Source of the DNA: Psoroptes ovis
Taxonomy: Eukaryota > Arthropoda > Arachnida > Sarcoptiformes > Psoroptidae
Direction: 5' to 3'
Length of the DNA stretch: 64,000 nt
NCBI GenBank assembly: GCA_002943765.1
Contig: PQWQ01000007.1
Coordinates: 2,792,501-2,856,500 of the forward strand
The position numbers and the translations under genes are program-made. The notes under the pieces were generated by a model. It was not told the DNA's origin, searched no databases, and saw only the letters and a program-made list of their open reading frames with translations. Positions 41,032 to 50,895 of the stretch are shown here, piece by piece (the first letter of the stretch is position 1; every line of letters begins with the position of its first letter).

Positions 41032-42751
41032 TTATTTTCTTGGTGCAAATAAAATATTGACAGATGATTTTGGTCGTAATATTATTGCAGGTAAAATATC
41101 AACTTTACCTAATTCTTCACGAGATTTAATTTGAAATTTTGATAATATTGTTGCAAGCAAAATTTTTTCCTCTTGAAGAGCAAATTTTTGTCCAATACAA
41201 TTCCGAGGACCAGCGGAAAATGGTACAAATGCTAATGGATTTATATGGCCTACATAATGATCAGAATCTTCGATGAAACGCTCAGGCACGAAACAATCTG
41301 GATTCTTGAAATATTTATCGTCTCTTTGTATGGCATATAAAAATATTGAAATCAATGTGTTTTTAGGAATAACAAGATTCGGTTCCAATTCAAAATCCTC
41401 TTTAGAATATCGTGAAATAAATGGTACAGATGGGAACAAACGTAACGATTCTTTGATACATGCTTCAAGATATTTCATTCTTCTTAATTGATTTTGATTC
41501 AAATCAACAGTGGTATCATCATTATCATTTCCTTCATCAGATTTAGAGAGAATTTCATCTATTTCTTTTTGAACACGATTCTGAATATCAGGGTGATTAC
41601 CAAGCAAATGCAGCGTCCATATTACTGCTATCGATGTTGTATCATGACCTGCAAACATGAATGTATCAACTTCTTCACGAATATCTGATTCAGTGAAGTC
41701 TTCTGGATTTTTTAGATGCTGTTCCATGAGCAAATCCATGAACGCTAAACGTTTGTTTATCTGTTTATCATTTGAATTATGATTTTTGTGAGTGATAATT
41801 TCATTTTTTCGTTCTTTAATAATATTCATTGTAAATCGATGAAGCGATTCGATATCTCGACGATGATTGCGTCCTTCTGCCATAAAATTGAAATATATAA
41901 AATTTGATTGGAGCCATGGAAGCGCCATTCGTTTTAACATTATTACTGAGGCTCTATGATTTTAAGGACTAATCAATTAAACGATAGACAAAAACACAAA
42001 GCAAACCTTGCCACATTTTCAACGTATTCGCGATTGTTACCCGTCTGTGAGCCAATTTTAATTCCCATAGCTGTTTCAGCAATGACATCCAATGTTGCAT
42101 TCGTTATTAATGGTACAATATCTATGAAATTATTACCAGCGTTTGCTTGACGATTTTCAATGATATTCAACAAAACATTTGCCTGATCATTCATTATTGG
42201 GATAAATTGTTCCAATATATTAAAATGAAATGTTGGAGTTAACATTTTACGCCGTTGACGCCATTTATCGGATACACTGGTCAACAAACCTTCATTCAGC
42301 CAAGGTTTTAGCATATCATAGAAACCTTTTTTATCCAAAAATATATTGTTACTAGATAATATCGGCTATTCACCAGATGAATTCGTGATTAATAAAAAAA
42401 CAATATTTATAAAAATCGATAAGGCCGATTCTCATGCAAATAAAATCGACAAATTCTTACTTCAACATTTTCAGCATTATTGATTACGATTAATGGCTTG
42501 ATTGATAACCAAACTAAAAATGGCTTTTGATTGGCGACTTTGGTATAATGTACCATCAAATCGAAATATTCTATAAATGATTGAAAATTTCAAATCTATT
42601 TATCGTCGTCAAAATATTATAACTTACTATCAATTACTTTTTGAGTATCAAAACCATCATCAAATATTAAATCTAAATTTCCTAACCATATTTTTGAAAA
42701 TTTGACAGGTATATTTAAAAATTTACAATAAATTTTTCTTTTATGAAAAAA
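41032..42751 (-). pseudogene. CYP4 member 3, 5' end deleted
   Basis: Exons 2-4 are intact: 42570-42461, 42365-42007 and 41953-41032, with normal phases. They carry KWRQRRKMLTPTFHF, TFMFAGHDTTSIAV, CIKESLRLFPSVP and PFSAGPRNCIGQ. Exon 1 survives only as 42751-42628 (FFHKRKIYCKF... to VIDS). Homology to members 4 and 5 stops just before this, and an in-frame TAA (42754-42752) precedes it. The start codon, membrane anchor and TATA region are missing. Sequence beyond the break (about 42800-42890) resembles DNA that lies about 300 nt upstream of the ATG in members 4 and 5, so roughly 0.35-0.4 kb was deleted. Like member 2 it has Ala in place of the I-helix Glu. With no stops downstream it is either a young pseudogene or uses another 5' exon. 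Confidence 0.75.
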
Positions 42752-43137
42752 TTATTTCTTATGTTCATTTGATTTAGGTTAAACTTAGTTCAACACAATG
42801 TATATTTAGAATTGATAAAGCATTTGGCATTGAAAGCATTTCAATGTTTTCTCGTTATTCTCATTCCCATTCGTTGTTGATCGAATGAAATAGTCTAAAA
42901 ATTGAACAAAAGAAACTATTAGCAATCAGTTGGATAGTATTGTTTGAATTGAACACAATCCTCTATTTATCATCTAAATTTTCAAATTTAAAATCTAACT
43001 ATAATTGATTTGTACATTCTAATCCATTTCAAGGTGCAAATGCCCAGGCAGAGCACCAAAATAAAGATTTATTATTATTATCTGAATTGAACACAATCAT
43101 TCACAAAAAAATATGTATTCATAACTTGTATAGATTA
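42752..43137. other. Spacer between CYP4 members 3 and 4
   Basis: Remnant distal 5' flank of member 3, then the 3' flank of member 4. A less AT-rich patch (about 43030-43060) has no recognisable identity. Confidence 0.4.
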
Positions 43138-44959
43138 TCAATCCAATTTTCTTGGTGTAAACAAAATATTAACAGATGATTTAGGTCGAAATATTAATGC
43201 AGGCACTGTTTGAACTTCACCAAAATTTTCTCCGGATATTATTTGAAATTTTGATAATATTGTTGCCAGTAATATTTTTTCCTCCTGAAGTGCAAATTTT
43301 TGTCCAATACAATTGCGAGGGCCAGCTGAAAATGGTACGAATGCAAATGGATTTATATGGCCTACATAATGATCAGAATCTTCGATGAAACGTTCAGGCA
43401 CAAAACAATCTGGATTTTTGAAATATTTCTCGTCTCTTTGTATGGCATATAAAAATATTGTGATCGATGCATCTTTAGGAATGACAAGATTCGGTTCCAA
43501 TTCAAAATCTTCTTTGGTATAGCGTGAAATGATTGGTACAGATGGGTATAAACGTAACGATTCTTTGATGCACGCTTCAAGAAATTTCATTTTTCTCAAT
43601 TGATTCTGATTCCAATTAATATTGGCACCATTATCATTATTTCCATCGCCAGATTCAGAGAGAATTGCATCTATTTCATTGTGAACACGTTTCTGAATCT
43701 CAGGATAGTTGCCAAGCAAATGCAGTGTCCATATGACTGACATTGCTGTTGTATCATGACCTTCAAACATGAATGTATCAACTTCTTCACGAATATCCGA
43801 TTCTGTAAAGTCTTCTGGATTTTTTAGATGTTGTTCAATTAGTAAATCCATGAACGCTAAACGTTTATTCATTTTGGGGTCATAAGAGCTATGATTTTTG
43901 CGAGAGATAATATCATTTTTTCGTTCTTTAATGATGTTCATTGTGAATTGATGAAGTGATTTGATATCTCGGCGATGAGTGCGTCCTTCTGCGATGAAAT
44001 TATAAAATATGAAATGTGACTGAAGCCATGGAATCACCATGCGTTTCAATATTACTGCTGAGGCTCTGTAATTTTATGGACAAATCAATTAAACGGTAGG
44101 CAAAAATATATAACAAACCTCGTAACATTTTGAACGTATTCTCGATTGTCGCCCGTTTGTGAACCAATTTTAATTCCCATAGCTGTTTCAGCAATTACAT
44201 CCAATGTAGCATTTGTGATTAATGGTACAATGTCTATAAATTTGTCGTCAGCATTCATTTGACGATTTTCAATGATATTCAACAAAACATTTGCTTGATC
44301 ATTCATTATTGGTATAAATTGTTCCAATATATTAAAATGAAATGTTGGTGTTAACATTTTACGTCTTTGACGCCATTTATCAGATACACTGGTCAACAAA
44401 CCTTCATTCAGCCAAGGTTTTAGCATATCATAGAAACCTTTTTTATCCAAAAATATATTGTTACTAGATAATATTGGCTGTTTAAAAGTAAAATTTTTTT
44501 TATAAAATTAATTCATGGAAAAAATCGCACTTTATCAAATAAATAACGTTAAATCAACTAATGAAATCTTACTTCAGCATGTTTAGCATTATTGATTACT
44601 ATCACTGGTTTAATTGAAACCCAAACTAAAAATGACTTCTGATTGAAATATTTCGTGTAATAAATAATCAAATCGAAATATTCTGAATTTGAATGAATAA
44701 GAATTTATTTATCTTTGAAAATTTATACTAACTTACTATCTATTACTTTTTGAGTGTTAAAACCGTCATCTAATAGTAAATCTAAATTTCCAAACCATAT
44801 TTTAGAAAATTTGACAGGTACATGTGGGAATTTATTGAAAATTTTTCTTTTTTGAAAAAATTGCCGTAAATATTTGATGATTTGTATCAAAATAAATGAT
44901 ATTATCACAACAATTAAACCATATCGCACTAAAGATGTTATTTGTATTGTTATTGTCAT
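43138..44959 (-). CDS. Cytochrome P450, CYP4 type, member 4
   Basis: Four exons: 44959-44737, 44682-44573, 44477-44119 and 44065-43138; phases 1, 0, 2; 539 aa. All expected parts are present: hydrophobic anchor (TSLVRYGLIVVIISFILI), KWRQRRKMLTPTFHF, TFMFEGHDTTAMSV with the covalent-haem Glu, ACIKESLRLYPSVPI and the haem loop PFSAGPRNCIGQKFA. A TATA box lies about 118 nt upstream of the ATG. Most similar to members 3 and 5. Looks functional. Likely a fatty-acid or xenobiotic hydroxylase of the ER; substrate unknown. Confidence 0.94.
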
Positions 44960-45653
44960 TGTAAATTAATCAATTTTTTTCAAATGCAATCAATCATAAA
45001 TCAATAAATCGAAAAGAAGTCATGTTTGAAATGAATTCGTGAAAATTTTAAATTATTTAGAGAAAAACTCGAATTTATATAAAATTTTTCAGGGTCTCCA
45101 TGATATGAGATTTTCAATTAATCAGCCAAAAAAATCACTTATATTATATATTTTTTAGATGAGAAAAATTATCTCATGAATAATATGTTTATTTAATCTG
45201 AGTCAAGTTTCACTGGGATATTTGCATTCAAAAATGATCAGACATGTGACATTGATAGCTTTTCAATGTTTTTCGGTTTTTTTTAAATTGTCATTTTACT
45301 GTTGATAGATGATGACCAAAATATAAACAAAATCGACACTTTTATGACTGATTATAAATAAAACAAAACAAAAATATTAATCAAGAAATTGATGTAGACA
45401 TAGTATCAGTATTTATCTCAATAGTATTGCTTTCGATAGAGGGTAAATAGAAAAATTATCATTGATTACCACATGATCCTAAATAAGAAAATCCTTGAAT
45501 TATTATCAGTATTGGATTTGTTTATATTTTCAATTACTTTAAAATCTAAATTTATCTATACATTATAAACAAATTATGAGAAAAATAGTATTGATTGCCG
45601 AAAATTTTTATTTAGGATTTTTCGAAAAATTGCGATTTTATGAGTAATCAATA
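44960..45653. other. Spacer between CYP4 members 4 and 5
   Basis: Contains the promoter of member 4 and the 3' flank of member 5. Its distal part (about 45220-45320) is similar to sequence upstream of member 5 and of truncated member 3. Confidence 0.5.
45074..45081 (-). promoter_or_regulatory. TATA box of CYP4 member 4
   Basis: TATATAAA on the minus strand, ending about 115 nt upstream of the ATG. A similar element sits at almost the same distance in member 5. Confidence 0.55.
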
Positions 45654-47745
45654 TTATTTTCTTGGTGTAAATAAAATATTGACAGATGATTTTGGTCGTA
45701 ATATTAATGCGGGCACTGTTTGAATACTGCCGATTTTTTCACCGGATTTGATTTGAAATTTTGATAATATTGTTGCAAGCAAAATTTTCTCCTCTTGCAT
45801 TGCAAATTTTTGTCCAATACAATTTCGAGGACCAGCTGAAAATGGCACAAATGCAAATGGATTTATCTGGCCCAAATAATGATCAGAATCTTCAATAAAG
45901 CGTTCAGGCACGAAACGGTCTGGATCAATGAAATATTTCGCATCTCTTTGCACGCCATATAGAAATATTGCAATCGATGCGTTTTGAGGAAGGACAAGAT
46001 CAGGTTCCAATTCAAAATCTTCTTTTGCATAGCGTGCAATTATTGGTACAGAAGGGTATAAACGTAACGATTCTTTGATACATGCTTCCAAATATTTCAT
46101 TTTTCTTAATTGATTCTGATTCCAATTAATATTGGCACCATTATCATTATTTCCATCGCCAGATTCAGAGAGAATTGCATCTATTTCATTGTGAACACGT
46201 TTCTGAATCTCAGGATTGTTGCCAAGCAAATGCAGTGTCCATATAACTGACATTGCTGTTGTATCATGACCTTCGAACATAAATGTATCAACTTCTTCTC
46301 GAATATCCGATTCTGTGAAGTCTCCTGGATTTTTCAGATGCTGTTCAATTAGTAAATCCATGAACGCTAATCTTTTATTCATCTGTGTATCATTTGAATT
46401 ATGATTTTTGTTGGTGATCATGTCATTTTTTCGTTCCTTAATAATATCCATTGTAAATCGGTGGAGCAATTCGATGTCTCGACGATGTTTGCGTCCTTCT
46501 GCCATAAAATTAAAATAAATGAAATTCGACTGAAGCCATGGAGTCACCATTCGTTTCATTACTATGGCTAAGACTCTATAATTTTAAGTATTGTAGCAGC
46601 GTATATCCAAGCATCAAAGTTACAAATAATGTGATTCACAATAAAGAAAAGAGCAGTATGATTAGTAGAAATTTATAATTTGTTTATCTTTATAATTATT
46701 ATTATTCCTCTAAAATTATTGAAATTATCATTGTTATTATAATAATTGATGTCATTATGTTCTTATTTTTTGAAATGAAATTTTTATGTTTTCTTAATTG
46801 AAATTCAATCATGCGATTTCACTAAACTCTTCTGTTGATTTAAATCTTGTCCAAATTTTTTATTACTATACAGTTTCGCTTAATTCAAGAATAGAGAATA
46901 AAATAATGCAAACCTTGTGAGATTTTCAGTGTATTCCCGATTGTTACCCGTTTGCGATCCAATTTTAATTCCCATAGCTGTTTCAGAAATTACATCCAAT
47001 GTAGCATTTGTAATTAATGGTACAATATCTATAAATTCATCGCCAGCATTTATTTGTCGATTCATAATGATATTCAACAAAACATTTGCTTGATCATTCA
47101 TTATAGGTATAAATCGTTCCAATATATTGAAATGAAATGTTGGTGTTAACATTTTACGCCGTTGACGCCATTTATCTGACACACTGGTCAACAAACCTTC
47201 ATTCAACCATGGTTTAACCATATCATAGAAACCTTTTTTATCTATGAATACATTTGTACTCGATAATATTTGCTATTCAAAAATAAAATTTATGATAGAA
47301 ATAAATTCAAAAAAACAGGCATTCTCAATTGAAAAATATTGATAAAAACTTACCTCAGCATGTTCTGCATTGTTGATAATAATTATTGGTCTGATTGATA
47401 GCCAAAATAAAAATGACTTCTGATTGAATAATTTCGTATAATTTATTATTATACTGAAATATTCTGTTATAGAATGATTGAGAATTTCACATCTATTAAT
47501 CTTCGAAAATATTGTGACTTACTATTGATAATTTTTTGTGTATCGAAACCATCTTCAAATAATAAATCTAAATTTCCTATCCATATTTTCCAAAATTTGA
47601 CAGGTACATGTGGAAATTTATTAAAAATTTTTCTTTTCTCAAAAAATTGCACCAAATATTTGACCATTTGTATCAAAATGAATGATATTATCACTACAAT
47701 AAATCCATATCGAATTGTAGATGCGATTTGTATTGTTAATGTCAT
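45654..47745 (-). CDS. Cytochrome P450, CYP4 type, member 5
   Basis: Four exons: 47745-47523, 47463-47354, 47272-46914 and 46575-45654; phases 1, 0, 2; 537 aa. It has the anchor helix, KWRQRRKMLTPTFHF, TFMFEGHDTTAMSV with the CYP4 Glu, CIKESLRLYPSVPIIAR and the haem loop PFSAGPRNCIGQKFA (here with AMQEEKILL after it). The third intron is 338 nt; it is only 53-62 nt in the sister genes, so an insertion has grown it. TATA-like sequence lies about 120 nt upstream of the ATG. No defects seen. First gene of the array in transcription order. Confidence 0.94.
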
Positions 47746-47862
47746 TTTCAGTTAATGAATTTCTTCTCAACTACAATCAATCGCAAATCAATCAATCAAG
47801 TCGCAATAAAATTTATCATTGAAATTTAATGATAAAATTTTAATTGATTGAAACGTATTGAA

Positions 47863-47868
47863 TTTATA
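47863..47868 (-). promoter_or_regulatory. TATA-like element of CYP4 member 5
   Basis: TATAAA on the minus strand about 118-123 nt upstream of the ATG at 47745, matching the position in member 4. Confidence 0.5.
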
Positions 47869-49029
47869 TGAAATTTTATGATATCCTCAATGAAATTTCA
47901 ATCAATTCATTTTGAAAATTTGATGTTTATATTTATTAATAATTGATAATTTGGGCTAAAATAACTTTCCATTCAATTTAAATTCAAAAATGATTAAACA
48001 TTTGACATTCAAAGTTTTCCAATGTTTTCCGTTTTTCTTTTGCATTTTACTTATTGATTACATGATGACCAAAATGTTGTCGAAATTGGCAATTTTTATG
48101 AGTCGATTATAACAAAAAAAAAAAAATTGTAAAAAAATTGATTCAAAGTATCAGCATTCAGCATGATAGTATTGCTTTTGTATTGATTATATCATTGAAT
48201 CATCATACATCCGTTTATATTATAATTTCAATCTAAAATTAGAATTCATTCATTGGTTATCTTGAATTTTTTTTCCATAGATCGAATTGTAATAAATTTA
48301 AAATGACAAAACAACACTCAAAGAAACAGCGGCCTAAAAAATGTATAGAAAATAGTTAGCGAAAATTTGTATTGCTAACAGTTACAACTGTCACAACGTT
48401 GATCCCCTACCTTGCGCAGCCGAATTTTGTTCTTCGCGCATTCCCCTCATGAGGAGGATGACTCATCCATATGCGAACCGTATTCATACCTCACATTTAC
48501 TTGTCATGTACAAATTATAATTTAATTAAATTTTATTAAAATTTTATTTAATTAATTAAAAAATTGATTAAAAAAATTAAAAATAATAATTAATGATGAT
48601 ATACAAATGGTGTTATCCCAAATCGCTTGTTTTAATAATCCTAATCGGCTCAGATGGAAATTATAAGCCGCCACCAATTGAAATTTTCTATGTCCGAATC
48701 CTTATTATCGTTTACTTCGGAAATTGGCGATTTATAGATTGACTTCTTCGAAATAAGTTGCTTCGTTTTATCGAACAGTGATGTATCCAGCGATTGTGTC
48801 AATTTCATCGACCATCAATGAGATATTAAATCTAAATTACGAAAAAGAAAGTATCAGAATCATAATTTCGAAGAAATTGAAGTGATTTACCTTAAGATTT
48901 TCATCGATAGCATCCATGAGTCAATCATCAATGAAATTGAATTAATAGCTATGACTGGAAGTGTTGATCGATCTTATTAATTCTTTGATCAAATGATGAA
49001 GAAAAATGAACATTTTGAATCAAAAGTAA

Positions 49030-49254
49030 TTGATCAGATGAAGAAGTCAACAGTGGCCAAGTCAAAGCGAAAGTCGAAACCCAAACAACAAGTGGCCAGT
49101 TCGAAGAAACGTCAAGGTGTGATCAGATAAATTCACAATGTTCATTTTTACTTCATCAATTGAATCAAAGAATCTCAATGATCAATCAACAATCAAGTTC
49201 TAAACATTTCTTCAATTTTCAATGATGATGGCTGGACTTTGTTCTGACATGATT
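49030..49254. repeat. Diverged duplicate block, copy 1
   Basis: Shares long diverged matches with 50405-50623, for example GTGGCC...GTC-AAGCGAAAGTC, AATTCACAATGTTCAT and CATCAAAGAATCTC, about 1.37 kb apart in direct orientation. It is the 3' end of the mini-exon gene on the minus strand. On the plus strand it also reads as a 45-codon Lys/Ser-rich frame (48993-49130), which I do not trust. Confidence 0.6.
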
Positions 49255-49614
49255 CTGAAAATGACAAAGATATTATTGATTAGATTTTAAATCAATTTCA
49301 AAATTACCTTTAATCGACCACAAGAGTGAATCAGTTGAATCGAAAAAGTCTGTAATCAAAAAACGAAGAAGAATTGAAATCTTTGTTAAATGACGACAAT
49401 GTTAGATACCTTTATTAAAAATATGACGATCATTGATGCGTTGGTCTTGGTGAAAAAAAAATTATTAAATGAGATTTGAAATCAATTTTAAAATTACCTT
49501 TAATCGGCCATAAGAATGAATCAATTGGATTGAAAAAGTCTGTAATCAAAAAACGAAGAAGAATTGAAATCTTTGTTAAATAACTATGTTGATTACCTTG
49601 ACCAGGAATATCAT
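49219..49614 (-). CDS. Novel spliced mini-gene encoding a repeated peptide
   Basis: Unrecognised. On the minus strand the exons ATG 49614-49597, 49539-49498, 49445-49410, 49349-49308 and 49254-49219 join through four GT-AG introns of 52-60 nt, all in phase 0, into a 57-codon frame. It contains a two-exon cassette twice: TFSIQLIHSYGRLK and TFSIQLIHSCGRLK (42-nt exons), separated by a hydrophobic exon TNASMIVIFLIK; the exon holding the ATG reads TIAAISMIFLVK in the same frame. The tail is NHVRTKSSHHH. The two 42-nt exons differ at six bases, five of them synonymous, which suggests selection on protein. No signal peptide or known domain. Further, decayed cassettes lie upstream, so this could also be the relic of a longer gene or a non-coding transcript. 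Start codon uncertain. Confidence 0.4.
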
Positions 49615-50155
49615 TGAAATTGCTGCAATGGTCCTAATAAAAAAATAATAATAAATTGAAAATGAATAATTTCCTTGATCATAATCAACTTACTAGCAAC
49701 ACTAGCTATTGTACTTATGATATTTAGATCAGTTTGAATTCAATCTGCCATAAATTACAAGTTGGAACTTGCAAGTCTAAAACGAAAAGAGAGGAAGAAT
49801 CAATTAAAATTTCAAGACGTTAATACTGATTACCTTTGTCTAAAATAAGACCATTATTGGTGCGATGGTTCTGATCATTGAAAGAAATTGAAAATGGATT
49901 GATCATACAATCACAATCAACTTACTAGGAACAGATGTCATTTTGCCTATGATATTCAGATCAAGTTGAATTCAATCTGTCTCAAATTACAATTGGAGCT
50001 GGGAACTCTTAAACCAAAAGAAGAATCAATCAACAATTCAAGACGATTATAATGATTACCTTTCAGTATGTCGATTCCCGTTGATCACTATTTGATGGGC
50101 CTAATTATAATGAGTGGTTTAAAAATGATTAATGCCAATGATCAAAATTATCGTA
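49304..50155 (-). repeat. Four tandem two-exon cassettes, 190-235 nt each
   Basis: Units begin at about 49304, 49494, 49689 and 49921. Each holds, on the minus strand, a 36-41-nt exon-like block and a 42- or 82/83-nt block, bounded by AG and GT. Intron-like spacers are 60, 52, 57, 60, 57, 55 and 52 nt. Units 1 and 2 share an identical stretch of about 40 nt inside the intron (49350-49390 and 49540-49580). Units 3 and 4 have lost the donor that ends the 42-nt exon and carry stops. Two more exon-like blocks (50191-50162 and one ending at 50257) extend the chain with introns of 61 and 65 nt. Confidence 0.7.
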
Positions 50156-50404
50156 ACTCACCTCAAGTAATCATTGATGAGGTTTACATAACTTGAAACC
50201 AATTCACCTTCATTTGAAATTTTAATCAAATTGTATCATGAGATAATATTGACCACCTTCCAATATAATGATAAGGAATTGGCGAGTGATTTGGTACATA
50301 TGATCATCAAATGAGTTGAAACCAATTTTTTGACTTTGAATTGCGATCGATCATCAAGATTTTTTGATTGAACAATTGAAGGCAAAGATGAACATTTAGA
50401 ATTA

Positions 50405-50623
50405 ATTGAACCTATCAAATAGTGGCCTTGTCGAAGCGAAAGTCAAAACCCAATCGTCAAATGGCCAAGTCAAAATGTTCAAATCAAAGGAATGTCAAAG
50501 AAAGTCAATCATTAATTCACAATGTTCATCTTTACATCAAAAGTCGCATCAAAGAATCTCGTTGAATCGATTTCAATTAAATTCAAAATATGTCTTCAAT
50601 TTCAAATGATGATCTGGACCAGA
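50405..50623. repeat. Diverged duplicate block, copy 2
   Basis: Partner of 49030-49254 (see there). On the minus strand it holds the last exon of the second mini-gene copy. Confidence 0.6.
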
Positions 50624-50895
50624 CTGTTTTGATAATTTGAGAATGATTAAAGATTAAATTCAATGGGAATTACTTGAGTAGAATTGATCATTGATGATTT
50701 CAAGCACATATCAGCTACATTGTTCCAACCAAACGCTCCAATATCCTCAATATCGTAGTTGGGCTCAAAAATCTGATGATTGAGTCATCCATCCATAAGG
50801 ATTTCATAGGTTATTAATGTCGGTCATCATCCAAAAGTCACCACATGACCAGATTCAATAATTAATTGGACGAAAAACTTCGATGAAAAATGATT
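50573..50895 (-). CDS. Second, upstream copy of the mini-gene (partial model)
   Basis: Minus-strand exons 50895-50842, 50772-50674 and 50623-50573 join in phase 0 through introns of 69 and 50 nt into an open frame ending in TGA. The first exon reads NHFSSKFFVQLIIESGHV, which resembles the TFSIQLIHSYGRLK exon of the neighbouring copy (F-x-V/I-Q-L-I). The 99-nt exon reads IFEPNYDIEDIGAFGWNNVA then DMCLKSSMINSTQ and is fully open. The tail is SGPDHHLKLKTYFEFN; its last exon is homologous at DNA level to that of the other copy. Another donor at 50951 implies one more 5' exon, but I cannot place a start codon. Function unknown. Confidence 0.35.

Larger units (their letters stand above)
36646..47745 (-). 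repeat. Tandem array of four closely related CYP4 genes
   Basis: Members 2-5 share exon sizes (about 225, 110, 359 and 920 nt) and intron phases, and near-identical stretches such as PWLNEGLLTS and ETAMGIKIGSQTG. Exon 2 is 110 nt and exon 3 is 359 nt in every copy. This is a recent tandem expansion; a chemoreceptor-like gene on the opposite strand sits between members 2 and 3. Confidence 0.9.

Noticed and set aside
48391..48490. Hammerhead ribozyme or spliceosomal RNA in the GC-rich patch
   Set aside because: A CTCATGAG followed by a hairpin and GCGAAC is only loosely similar to the hammerhead core, with key bases wrong; no U-RNA match recognised.
48993..49130. 45-codon plus-strand Lys/Arg/Ser-rich frame
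   Set aside because: An in-frame TAA lies just upstream, it overlaps the minus-strand last-exon duplicate block, and the duplicate copy at 50.4 kb does not keep it in the same form.
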